DNA from: an uncultured Clostridia bacterium
Lineage (GTDB): Bacteria > Bacillota > Clostridia > TANB77 > CAG-508
Direction: 5' to 3'
NCBI GenBank assembly: GCA_944386685.1
Contig: CALXCA010000003.1
Coordinates: 1 to 64,000 of the forward strand
DNA length: 64,000 nucleotides
Below the pieces are notes generated by a model. It ran no database searches, was not told the origin of the DNA, and saw nothing but the letters and a program-made list of their open reading frames with translations. Of this stretch, positions 1-8,333 are shown piece by piece (within the stretch, counting starts at the first letter, position 1; every line of letters starts with the position of its first letter). Both the position numbers and the translations under genes were made by a program.

Positions 1-1
1 G

Positions 2-232
2 GAGGTTTTTGGTAGTCTTACTGAAGAAGATAAAAAACATCATATTTATTTTGATGAGATTGTTGAGAATATTTTAAGGACTGTACCTAAGCAAAGTCAA
101 AAATATGTTAAGAAACAGTTAGATAAACTTGATGAGAATTTTATGGATTATCTATGCTATTGGAATGAGAAGTATTATAGGAATGGGTTTTGTGATGGGA
201 TACAGTTAATTAATGGATGCTTAATTTTATAG
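2..232 (+). CDS. C-terminal part of a small hypothetical protein (start outside window)
   Basis: The frame from position 2 is open up to a TAG at 230-232 and gives about 76 residues rich in acidic and aromatic residues, ending near the motif YWNEKYYRNGFCDG. The start lies upstream of the window. I do not recognise the family with certainty; it has the look of the short helical proteins often seen in clostridial mobile elements. A second, damaged copy of the same coding sequence lies at 5416-5643, so this gene has been duplicated on either side of the Hachiman/ATPase segment. It is convergent with the helicase gene that ends at 293. A short dyad (ATGGGATTTTTGAA / TTCAAAAATCCCAT) at about 246-286 probably ends both transcripts. 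Confidence 0.6.
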   Translation, partial: EVFGSLTEEDKKHHIYFDEIVENILRTVPKQSQKYVKKQLDKLDENFMDYLCYWNEKYYRNGFCDGIQLINGCLIL

Positions 233-292
233 ATTACATAATAAATGGGATTTTTGAAATAATCTATAAAAATTCAAAAATCCCATTTTATT

Positions 293-2623
293 TTATCTAG
301 TCAATTCTAAAAATTCTCTTATCATTATTTTTTCATAATTATCAAAATTATCTATGTTCTCCAAATTATCTATATTTAATTCAACATCTAAACTTTTTAT
401 TTTTTCAATCAAATCTTTTGAAAAACCATATTCATAATAATTTATATATTCTCTGTCAATTCCCATATTTTCAACGTTTGTCATTATTTCGGCAACATCG
501 AATTCTTCGGTCATTTCTATATTATTTACAGATATATAGTACAAATATACATTTACAAATAATGATAAATAATATGGAATCTTATATTCTATTATATTGG
601 ATATAAATTTAAAAGTTTCTTCATACAGTTTATTATAATTAAAAATTCCATTGTCAAAAAAATATTTTCTTACCCATGATTTTTCATAATATTTTCCGCT
701 TAACATCTTTCGTCGATTAAGTATTCTTGTTCTGTTGTAATTCAATACTTTTTTTATGTTTCCATCTATATGGTATTTATATAATTCTCCCCAAATGAAT
801 GTTCCGTTTTTACTAAATGCATTTATATTAGAATAGTCATTCTTAAATTCAATTCCAATATTTCTTAATATTATAAATATATTAGTAATAGCATTTAATA
901 CATTATCATTTTCTTCTGAAGTTATATTTGTTATATATTCTTTATACGTTCCAATATTTGATTTGTTTTCCATGAAATAATTATATAATTTCAATTTCCA
1001 TTCATTGGGAGCAGATATAGACATCCTTTTAAAATCGTTCGCATTTTCACCAATATTTTTTATTTTCTCTTCAATTTCTCTTTTTCTATTTTTTTCTTCG
1101 TCATTCAAGTATAATTCATCAATCATTTCAATCTCATAATCATTTCTTATTTTATTAGAATTATTATCTTCATAATTAGGATTACTAAGACTAACTCCTT
1201 CATCTTTTATTTTTTCTACTCTATGATATATATCATCAGATATAAATATTACCTTTCCTACATATTTTTTTCCAAATCTTCCTGCTCTTCCTGATATATT
1301 TAGTAAAGCCATATCATTTAACGTTATATTTCTGGCTGTACAACCACTAGTTAAAATTATGTTCTCTGCTGTACAATTCACTCCCTCAACAAAAGCTGTA
1401 GTAACAAATAAACAATTAATTATTCCACTATCATATAATTTTATAATTTCTTTTTTTACATATCTAGGCATTGAAGATATATATATTCCTATTCCTCTTT
1501 TCAACGCTGAAATTATGTACCAGTCTTCTCCATCATCTAAATTGTAGGTTTCTTCTAGATGTTTTATAAATATCTCATATCTGCTTTTTTCTTCCACTTC
1601 TAGATTTAAAAAACTTAAATCTTTATATTGTATTAATTGAAAGATATCCAATCCTTTTGATATATCACTTATATACACAATATTTTTATTTGCTGTCATC
1701 TTTTCCAATATTAAACTTACTTTTTGTGGAATAGTTTTATAATTTTTAATTAACGGTTTGTCACATTCAAAATAACTTGAATATGCAATTGCTGTTGATA
1801 GATTTTCATATTCATGATAAACATATTTAATGTTTCTATTTATTTCTATTATATTATATTTACTCATATATTCTTTCATTGAATCTTCTTTTTCATATGT
1901 ATATGGTGATAAAGCTACAACTTTTATATTAGTATTACTTATAAGTTCTAAAACTTTTCTAAACTTATAAGATCTATTATCAACAACTGAACCATCTATC
2001 TGTCTACCATCATTTTCAATTTTATATACCTCATCCATAACTATAAAATCCACATTATATAACCCACTATATTCATAATAATTTAGAAATTTTTCAGGGG
2101 TTAATACTCTTATTGTCTTTCCAGTTTTTTTCAATATATTTAAAGTAATATTATATTTTTCAAAGAAATCAATTTCTTTATTAATTTTTAATAATTTAAT
2201 ATATAATTCTTCTATTAAGGATTTTGTTGGTAATATAAATATTATGTTATTTAAATTAGAAACATTGTTAACTAAATATTCTAAAATAAGAGTTGTTTTA
2301 CCAAATGAAGTTGGAGCTGAAATTAATACTTTTTCATTCTCTGATATTGCTTTAATTAGTGATAATTGTCCATTATTTAAATGTCTGATTAATTTCCCAT
2401 CATAAGAATGTAATTTAATGTCAAATGAATCATATAAAAACATATTATCATAATTATGTATTTCTTCTATATATCCATATAATTGAAATGCATCTATCAA
2501 AATTGAAATAATATCTTTAAACTCTTCATTTTTTATATATTTACAAATTATCTCTATAGCTTTTTTTCTATTATCATTTATTATTATTTCATTTGCCAAG
2601 TTTAACAAGTTTAACCTGTCCAT
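293..2623 (-). CDS. hamB: HamB, Hachiman defence helicase
   Basis: Superfamily 2 DExD/H helicase of 776 residues. Visible motifs are the Walker A sequence APTSFGKT (about residues 105-112), motif II as MDEVYK (about 195-200), and motif VI with SGRAGRFG (about 445-452) in front of a long C-terminal region without a recognised domain. The start codon lies four bases after the stop of the HamA gene and its ribosome binding site is inside the end of hamA, so the two are translationally coupled. In the described Hachiman system a DUF1837 nuclease (HamA) and a helicase of this size (HamB) form a complex that senses and degrades aberrant DNA. The pairing with a good HamA candidate is the main reason for this call; alone it would only be called a DEAD-type helicase. 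Confidence 0.8.
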   Translation of the reverse strand: MDRLNLLNLANEIIINDNRKKAIEIICKYIKNEEFKDIISILIDAFQLYGYIEEIHNYDNMFLYDSFDIKLHSYDGKLIRHLNNGQLSLIKAISENEKVLISAPTSFGKTTLILEYLVNNVSNLNNIIFILPTKSLIEELYIKLLKINKEIDFFEKYNITLNILKKTGKTIRVLTPEKFLNYYEYSGLYNVDFIVMDEVYKIENDGRQIDGSVVDNRSYKFRKVLELISNTNIKVVALSPYTYEKEDSMKEYMSKYNIIEINRNIKYVYHEYENLSTAIAYSSYFECDKPLIKNYKTIPQKVSLILEKMTANKNIVYISDISKGLDIFQLIQYKDLSFLNLEVEEKSRYEIFIKHLEETYNLDDGEDWYIISALKRGIGIYISSMPRYVKKEIIKLYDSGIINCLFVTTAFVEGVNCTAENIILTSGCTARNITLNDMALLNISGRAGRFGKKYVGKVIFISDDIYHRVEKIKDEGVSLSNPNYEDNNSNKIRNDYEIEMIDELYLNDEEKNRKREIEEKIKNIGENANDFKRMSISAPNEWKLKLYNYFMENKSNIGTYKEYITNITSEENDNVLNAITNIFIILRNIGIEFKNDYSNINAFSKNGTFIWGELYKYHIDGNIKKVLNYNRTRILNRRKMLSGKYYEKSWVRKYFFDNGIFNYNKLYEETFKFISNIIEYKIPYYLSLFVNVYLYYISVNNIEMTEEFDVAEIMTNVENMGIDREYINYYEYGFSKDLIEKIKSLDVELNIDNLENIDNFDNYEKIMIREFLELTR

Positions 2624-2627
2624 ATTT

Positions 2628-3536
2628 CTATTCCTCCTCCATCTTGTTTTTCAAATCCATTGATGTGTTAAAAGTAGGAATAAAAACAATTTCTATACTA
2701 TAATTGTTTACTTCAGTTTGCTTGACCTGTTTTTCAAATTCTTTTAATATTTCATTTATTGAATCTTCAAAGTTTTCTATTTTTCTATTATTTTCATATT
2801 GAAAAATCGCAAAATATATAAATCTTATAGAATATCCCAATTCATTTATGGCATCTACAAATTTCTTGTCCTCTAATATAATTTTTTTGTTAATTTCAGT
2901 TATTTTAAATGTAACATTTTCCTTTCTTCTACTATCTAAACCTTGCTGTCTATTAAGTACAAAATCCATATAATTATTAATATATTTTGAATTGAGATGA
3001 TTATCTTCTCCTGATATATCTCCAATTAAACTATTTTTAGCACTATTTAAATTACCAACAAATTTTGCTTCTGATAATATTATCTCTAGTATATCTTTCT
3101 TATCCTCACAACATACTAAATCTATACCTTTGGCTTCATTTCTATTATTAAATTCTTTTTTTGAAACATATGCTAATAATATTTCTTCATTTAATACATT
3201 CTTCAAATAATAATCATTAAATAATTCTCCAAAAATTCCATTAACACCGGTCTTTCGATCTGGAGTTATTGTCTTATATATTTTTTTAAATTCTTTTTGT
3301 AATTGTTCTGATATGTTTTTGGATAAGTCATATAGATTAATAATATCATCATTTCTTACATACATAGTCATATATTCTTGAAATACTTTTTTAAAATTTT
3401 CTAATTCTTGTTGTTTATTAAAATCATATAAATATACTTTTACATTCATTAATTTTGTTAATGATGTTTCATTAACAAATATCAATGGTGTACATACTTC
3501 TTTATAATATTTTTTTAATATATCTATATTTCCCAT
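2628..3536 (-). CDS. hamA: HamA, Hachiman DUF1837 nuclease
   Basis: The 302-residue protein has the layout of DUF1837 (HamA): an N-terminal region of about 95 residues, then a PD-(D/E)XK-like core with GELFNDYY (E104), KGIDLV (D139) and ILSEAKF (E156, K158). The E-x-K pair is the catalytic signature expected of an active HamA nuclease, and all residues appear intact. Start: ATG at 3536 with GGGGG seven bases upstream. It is the first gene of a two-gene operon with hamB. Upstream are a TGTCGAAA box (3578-3594) and the terminator of the neighbouring ATPase gene, so the pair is an independent transcription unit. Confidence 0.82.
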   Translation of the reverse strand: MGNIDILKKYYKEVCTPLIFVNETSLTKLMNVKVYLYDFNKQQELENFKKVFQEYMTMYVRNDDIINLYDLSKNISEQLQKEFKKIYKTITPDRKTGVNGIFGELFNDYYLKNVLNEEILLAYVSKKEFNNRNEAKGIDLVCCEDKKDILEIILSEAKFVGNLNSAKNSLIGDISGEDNHLNSKYINNYMDFVLNRQQGLDSRRKENVTFKITEINKKIILEDKKFVDAINELGYSIRFIYFAIFQYENNRKIENFEDSINEILKEFEKQVKQTEVNNYSIEIVFIPTFNTSMDLKNKMEEE

Positions 3537-3577
3537 AATTATCCCCCATATTAATATATATCACTACTTCTAAAAAA

Positions 3578-3594
3578 TTTGTCGAAACTTGTCA
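3578..3594. promoter_or_regulatory. TGTCGAAA box upstream of hamA
   Basis: The sequence TTTGTCGAAACTTGTCA sits about 45-60 bases upstream of the hamA start. Almost the same sequence, reverse-complemented, occurs at 22975-22990, and related boxes are at 8253 and 17109-17150. The core TGTCGAA resembles a Spo0A box, but no regulator is proven. On the minus strand the same bases supply a TCGACA that could serve as a -35 element. Confidence 0.5.
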
Positions 3595-3607
3595 TTTATT
3601 ATCAAAA

Positions 3608-3650
3608 AAGCAAAATAATTCAGTAATATATAATCACTATTATTTTGCTT
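3608..3650 (-). terminator. Terminator of the DUF4143 ATPase gene
   Basis: Inverted repeat AAGCAAAATAAT / ATTATTTTGCTT with a run of T after it on the minus strand, placed 18 bases beyond the stop of the gene at 3669-4898. The same hairpin arms recur at 8282-8323. Confidence 0.75.
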
Positions 3651-3668
3651 TTCTTCCGTTTATTTAAA

Positions 3669-4898
3669 TTAATCTTTCTTTTCTAGTAACCAATCTAACA
3701 CATTTATCTTTTTTATTCCATCAAAATCAGCATCTAGGTCATCATCTAATGTTAAAATATATTTTGGATAATTATCATTTATTTTCTTTAATGGTGTTAG
3801 TTCTCTATCTAAAATTTTATGTTCTTCTTCTCCTTCTGCTCTAGTTGTCAATGCCACTTGATAATAAATTATATTTTCAGGTTTTTTAGCAACAAAGTCA
3901 ACTTCTAATTCGTCATACTTTCCTATATATACCTCATACCCTCGTCTTAATAATTCTAGATATACAACATTTTCTAATATATGTCCCATATCTCTACCAG
4001 AACCTTGACCTAACATATAATATCTTAGTCCGATATCTACTGCATAATATTTTTCTTGAGTTTTCAAATATTCTTTTCCTTTTATGTCATATCTGCTTGC
4101 CTTAAATATTAAATAACTATCTATAAGTGCATCTACATAATTCGCAATTGTATTATAAGATGAATTCTTTTCTACACCTTCAATATTATCACTTATGCTT
4201 TTCATGCTCGTTCTATTTCCTATATTATCATATAGATATTTTGTAACTCTTTCTAAAACATTTTTATCTGTTATTCCTTTTCTTTGCATTACATCTTTAA
4301 ACAGAACAGTATTATATATACCATCTAAAAACATATTGATATTTTCTGGATTAATTTTAAATAATTCTACTGATTGTGGAAAAGAACTATATCTTAAATA
4401 ATCTCTAAATTTTCTCGATATATCTGTTTTATCTTCAAAAGCTGAAACATATTCCTTGAAAGATAGTGGCAACATCTTTATTTCTATATATCTTCCAGTA
4501 AGTAAGGTTGCTAATTCTGAAGATAATAAATAAGCATTTGAACCAGTTATATACAAATCAACATCTTTATTTATAAATAAGCTATCTACCGTTTTTTCAA
4601 ATTCATCTACATTTTGAATTTCGTCTAAAAATACATAAGTCTTTTTTCCTTTAACTAATTTTGCTTTTATATATTCATATAATTTTTTCCTATCTTGTAA
4701 TTCTTCATAATCTGCATTTTCAAAATTTATAGATATTATTTGATTATCTTCTACTCCACTTTCTCGTAAATAGTCTTGGTATATTTCTAATAATGTAGAT
4801 TTTCCACATCTTCTAATTCCCGTTATGACTTTTATTATTTGTTGATCTTTGAAATTTTTTAATACAGATAAGTAATTATCTCTATTTATTCTTTCCAT
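3669..4898 (-). CDS. AAA+ ATPase with DUF4143 (AAA_14 family)
   Basis: The 409-residue protein has Walker A as TGIRRCGKST (about residues 26-35), Walker B as FLDEIQ (about 92-97), a sensor-like TGSNA, and a C-terminal domain of the DUF4143 nuclease-like type with E-D-F-V (ELEVDFVAKK, about residue 334). Such proteins are common single-gene cargo in bacterial genomes and mobile elements; the physiological role is unknown. The start has a clear AGGAGG. It stands alone with its own terminator, and no antitoxin-like partner overlaps it. Confidence 0.85.
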   Translation of the reverse strand: MERINRDNYLSVLKNFKDQQIIKVITGIRRCGKSTLLEIYQDYLRESGVEDNQIISINFENADYEELQDRKKLYEYIKAKLVKGKKTYVFLDEIQNVDEFEKTVDSLFINKDVDLYITGSNAYLLSSELATLLTGRYIEIKMLPLSFKEYVSAFEDKTDISRKFRDYLRYSSFPQSVELFKINPENINMFLDGIYNTVLFKDVMQRKGITDKNVLERVTKYLYDNIGNRTSMKSISDNIEGVEKNSSYNTIANYVDALIDSYLIFKASRYDIKGKEYLKTQEKYYAVDIGLRYYMLGQGSGRDMGHILENVVYLELLRRGYEVYIGKYDELEVDFVAKKPENIIYYQVALTTRAEGEEEHKILDRELTPLKKINDNYPKYILTLDDDLDADFDGIKKINVLDWLLEKKD

Positions 4899-5072
4899 CG
4901 AATCTCCTCCTAACTATAATAATTATACTATTTTTTTATAGTGTAGTCAAGTTTTTTCAAAATTATGAAAAAACTTTTAGTTTTATCGTATTTTTTTCAA
5001 ATTATTATTGAGTGTTAAAAAAATTTAAATATAATCATTAATCTTTTACGTTTAAATCTATGTATCACATAA

Positions 5073-5378
5073 TTATTTAGGAATTTCTTCTTTATTTACT
5101 AAATTTTCTTCATTTACTATATAAGTAACTTTTTCAATACAACCTTCAATATAAGAAATATCATTAGCTGTATACTTAATTTCAACTTCTTGTAAATACC
5201 AATTTTGTAACACATCTTCATAATATACATTCAAAAACATTTTGTAGTCTTTACCTTTTAACAAACTAAATAATCTATATATTTCTATATTTTCTCCTTT
5301 TTCAATTAGTACTTGTGTATCCCTTCCTATCGCTCTATCTTTATTAATAAAGCATTCAGATTGTATATCTACAATCAT
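5073..5378 (-). CDS. Hypothetical protein, 101 residues
   Basis: An open frame of 101 codons from ATG 5378 with mixed charged and hydrophobic residues and no signal peptide, membrane segment or motif I recognise. There is no strong ribosome binding site before the ATG, and the gene begins just beside the degenerate duplicate at 5416-5643. It may be the remnant of a longer gene that lost its 5' end when that duplicate arrived. It is in an otherwise empty gap of about 500 bases after the ATPase gene, whose promoter region is AT-only. Confidence 0.4.
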   Translation of the reverse strand: MIVDIQSECFINKDRAIGRDTQVLIEKGENIEIYRLFSLLKGKDYKMFLNVYYEDVLQNWYLQEVEIKYTANDISYIEGCIEKVTYIVNEENLVNKEEIPK

Positions 5379-5415
5379 TCGTTTAACATTATTTAATCCT
5401 ATATTCTTAATGTTT

Positions 5416-5643
5416 ATAAAAATATCATATTTATTTTGATGAGATTGTTGAGACTATTTTGAAGAATGCACCTAAGCAAAGTCAAAAAATGTTAAGAAAC
5501 AATTAAATAAACTTGATGAGAATTTTATTGATTATCTGTGCTATTGGAATGAGAAGTATTATAGAAATGGTTTTGTTGATGGTTCTCAACTAGTGATGGG
5601 ATGTTTTAATGAATTGTTATTTTACATCTGTGCTATAAAATAA
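5416..5643 (+). pseudogene. Frameshifted copy of the window-start gene
   Basis: This stretch matches positions 39-225 closely at the DNA level (for example both contain the run encoding IYFDEIVE and the run encoding YWNEKYYRNGF). One base is missing after the codons for KQSQK, near 5490, so the reading frame breaks and hits a stop. Restoring one base gives a frame that runs to a TAA at 5641-5643. The copy lacks the 5' part of the gene, so it is dead. It marks one end of a segment (233-5415) that carries Hachiman and the DUF4143 ATPase. Confidence 0.75.
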
Positions 5644-5667
5644 TAAAAATATAGCACAGATGTAAAA
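5620..5667. repeat. Perfect 17-bp inverted repeat
   Basis: Arms TTTTACATCTGTGCTAT and ATAGCACAGATGTAAAA with a 14-base loop. It is longer and more perfect than the usual terminators in this window, and no clean T-run follows on either strand. It overlaps the end of the pseudogene frame. Confidence 0.7.
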
Positions 5668-5669
5668 AA

Positions 5670-5699
5670 TGTGCCACAAAATTATAAAAAAGTGGCACA
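5670..5699 (-). terminator. Terminator hairpin, minus strand
   Basis: Arms TGTGCCAC and GTGGCACA followed on the minus strand by ATTTTTTAC. Together with a second weaker hairpin at 5755-5790 (AAAATGGCAAA / TTTTGCCATTTT), which lies directly after the 99-residue gene, it closes the PHP-ATPase operon. Confidence 0.6.
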
Positions 5700-5801
5700 A
5701 TTGGATTTTTAAAAGTTTTTTCAAATTTCTAAAAAATCTTTTTTGATATAATCTAAAATGGCAAATAATAATTTGTTATTTTGCCATTTTGAGGTACTCT
5801 T

Positions 5802-6101
5802 TTATTTATATATTTCCTTCCATTCTTCAGAATTTACTAGTTGCTCTATCTCATCATTTAATTCAGCAATATATGTTGTTGCAACCTCTTTATATAATTC
5901 TACATCATAATTTTCATCAATTTTTAGTTCAAAACTAAAAATATTTTTTGTTAACTCTTCTAAAATTGTTTTAAAAACTTCTTTTATATCATTATTATCT
6001 GATTTAATAAAGTTAATTACTAATTTGTTTTTAAATTGAAATTCTAATATATCATCCCTTTTTTCTTTTTTTAATTCTACTATTATTTTATCTTGATTCA
6101 T
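5802..6101 (-). CDS. Small acidic partner of the PHP-ATPase
   Basis: A 99-residue, acidic, mostly helical protein. Its ATG overlaps the stop codon of the PHP-ATPase gene by 14 bases, so the two are translationally coupled and the product is probably made in ratio to the ATPase. I see no known motif and no membrane segment. The gene is followed by two terminator-like hairpins. A regulatory or immunity-type partner of the large protein is plausible but inferred only from coupling. Confidence 0.6.
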   Translation of the reverse strand: MNQDKIIVELKKEKRDDILEFQFKNKLVINFIKSDNNDIKEVFKTILEELTKNIFSFELKIDENYDVELYKEVATTYIAELNDEIEQLVNSEEWKEIYK

Positions 6102-8208
6102 ACACTATTCTCCTATCATCGAAAGCTTCTTTTCCACCCTCTAATACTTTAATACTTTCATCTTTCCAATTTTTTACATCGGTACTATCATCTATATTTA
6201 TCAATTGATTTATAAATGGATTTCCAATATATGTTTTATACTTTCCATTTTCATATGATTTTAATATTGATATAAAAGGCAAAGTTCTAACTGCTATATT
6301 TGCATTATGTGTTGCCACAATTACTGTTTTTCCTAATTTACCTAATTCTACAATTCTGGGTACAATTACTGAATTTATAAAAGTATTTCCCAAGCTTCTT
6401 TCAGGTTCATCTAACAAATACACATCTGCCTCTTCATATATTTTCTTATGTAGTATTAGCATTATCTTTTCTCCATCTGATGGCTTATAATATTCTCCTG
6501 ATTTATTTTCATATTGCTTTTTTATTCCAATAAAATCTTTTGCTTTTAGATTAAGTTTCTCAATTTCTTCTTTTATATTGTCTATTTTTTCATTAAGTTG
6601 TATTTTATAATTTTTATCTAAACCTAAAATTAAATTAGATATTTTATTTAAATCACTTATATTTTGTCCATATTTAAATTCTTTAATTTTACTTTTAAAT
6701 ATCCTATGCTCAACAGATAAATAAACTTCCTTACCTTCATCTAAATTTCCTATTTTTTCTCGAGTTTTTTCTGTTTTGCTATCCATACATTTCCTAAAAT
6801 TTTTAATGCATTTCTTCAAATCTAAATATTTTTGCGAAAATTCTAAAAATCCTGTACTATCAGGCAAAGACTTAGAAGTTGTACATAGATCAGCTTTATT
6901 TTTAATTATTTTTATTGTGATATTGCTTAATTTATTTGAATAATATTCAATATGCTCTAACTTTAATATCGAAAAACAATTTTTTCTTATTTTATTATTA
7001 ATTTCTTTATATAATTTTGCATCTTCTGTTTCTAAATATTTTTCTAAATTATATTCATCTATTTGATTCATAATATTTGTTACTATTCGATATTCTTCTT
7101 TTAATTTGGTTAGTTTAACATTATTTTTAAAAGTAGTTTTTAAAGATGTAATTTTTAATTTTTCTTTATTTTTATTGTACTTTTTTGTCCTAGAATATTC
7201 AATGTAATCATTTAATGATGTTGGTAATATTTCTTCCCATCTTTTTATAAATTCTAGCATTTCTTTAATAGGAGTTATATCTATATTGGTATTTGTTCTT
7301 TCTGTATCATTAAATTTTAATTTTTGATCCATTACTTCATCAACATCTGAAGCTCTATATAAAGAATATTTACTTCCATCTTTTAAATATTTATTCTTTA
7401 ACCCCTCCAAGACAGCTGTTTTTCCTGTTCCTTTTGCTCCAAAAATTATATTTATATCATTATATATTGGAATTTTTATTTTTTCTTTTTTGGAATCATT
7501 GATTTTTATTTGAATTTCTTTTATTTTTTTTTCTTTCTTATTTAATAATGTATTTATTGTGGATTTATCCTTTTTGGCTAATAAAACTAATTTTTCAAAA
7601 CTATCTATTTCTAATTTTAATTCAGGTAATTCACAATTCGGATATTTGTTCCAGTCTTTAATATCACTTCCTAGCATTGCTTGTATTCCATTATCTAGCA
7701 TAATGCTCAAACTCTTAAAGTTGCTCGGCTCTGAAAAAACTCTATATTTTTCATTAATTCCATTCTTTAGTATTTCTATCATTTCCCCAGTAAAGCATTG
7801 TGCCTTTCTATAATCATGAGCAATAAAAATCGCATCTTTATCCGAAAAATATTTTATGAATTTATTTAAGTCAATTTTTACTTCATCAGGTTTTTTACCA
7901 TTTATCAATATTTTCAACAAACTCTCAAATTCACTTGTTCTATCCGAATTATATATAACAATTAAATGTCCAATACATTCTTTGTAATTTATATCTAATT
8001 CCACTCCAGGCCAAACTTGTGCAATACCATCAACACATTTCTTTAGTTCATTATATTGTTGAATATCAAACAAATTATGATTTGTTATTCCAATAATTTT
8101 AACATTACTATTAATTATCTTTTCTTTAAATAATTCTGAAGTAACATTTCTAGTTTCAGCATCTCCTATTTTTGCTTTTTTAGTATGACAATGCAAATCT
8201 ATTTTCAT
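6088..8208 (-). CDS. PHP-domain/ABC-type ATPase fusion (TrlF-like)
   Basis: The 706-residue protein joins an N-terminal PHP phosphoesterase to an SMC/ABC-type ATPase. The PHP part shows LHCHT (H6, H8), GVELDI (E70), H81, AHDYR (H131) and GSDIKDW (D182), so the metal site looks complete. The ATPase has Walker A as GAKGTGKT (257-264), a long charged helical middle, a signature-like SDGEK (about 577), Walker B as LLDEPERS (about 596) and an H-loop ATHN (about 632). PHP domains act as metal-dependent phosphoesterases or nucleases; the fusion resembles proteins named TrlF-like AAA ATPases, whose role is not established. Position among defence genes suggests an anti-phage nuclease gated by ATP. Start ATG 8208 follows GGGGGAA. 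The upstream box at 8253 matches that of hamA. Confidence 0.75.
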   Translation of the reverse strand: MKIDLHCHTKKAKIGDAETRNVTSELFKEKIINSNVKIIGITNHNLFDIQQYNELKKCVDGIAQVWPGVELDINYKECIGHLIVIYNSDRTSEFESLLKILINGKKPDEVKIDLNKFIKYFSDKDAIFIAHDYRKAQCFTGEMIEILKNGINEKYRVFSEPSNFKSLSIMLDNGIQAMLGSDIKDWNKYPNCELPELKLEIDSFEKLVLLAKKDKSTINTLLNKKEKKIKEIQIKINDSKKEKIKIPIYNDINIIFGAKGTGKTAVLEGLKNKYLKDGSKYSLYRASDVDEVMDQKLKFNDTERTNTNIDITPIKEMLEFIKRWEEILPTSLNDYIEYSRTKKYNKNKEKLKITSLKTTFKNNVKLTKLKEEYRIVTNIMNQIDEYNLEKYLETEDAKLYKEINNKIRKNCFSILKLEHIEYYSNKLSNITIKIIKNKADLCTTSKSLPDSTGFLEFSQKYLDLKKCIKNFRKCMDSKTEKTREKIGNLDEGKEVYLSVEHRIFKSKIKEFKYGQNISDLNKISNLILGLDKNYKIQLNEKIDNIKEEIEKLNLKAKDFIGIKKQYENKSGEYYKPSDGEKIMLILHKKIYEEADVYLLDEPERSLGNTFINSVIVPRIVELGKLGKTVIVATHNANIAVRTLPFISILKSYENGKYKTYIGNPFINQLINIDDSTDVKNWKDESIKVLEGGKEAFDDRRIVYESR

Positions 8209-8252
8209 TTTTATTCCCCCTTTTCTATTTTACAGCCTTCAATGATAATTTT

Positions 8253-8268
8253 TTGTCGAAATTTGCAA
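8253..8268. promoter_or_regulatory. TGTCGAAA box upstream of the PHP-ATPase operon
   Basis: TTGTCGAAATTTGCAA, about 45-60 bases upstream of the start at 8208. This box and the adjoining terminator align base for base with the hamA junction (3578-3620), with few differences. Confidence 0.5.
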
Positions 8269-8280
8269 ATTAATATCAAA

Positions 8281-8326
8281 AAAGCAAAATAATAACGTAA
8301 TTAATTTACAAATTATTTTGCTTTTT
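8281..8326 (-). terminator. Terminator of the DpnII-type operon
   Basis: Arms AAGCAAAATAAT (8282-8293) and ATTATTTTGCTT (8312-8323) with T-run on the minus strand, just after the stop of the restriction enzyme gene. The arms are identical to those at 3608-3650 while the loops differ. Confidence 0.75.
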
Positions 8327-8333
8327 CTTATGT

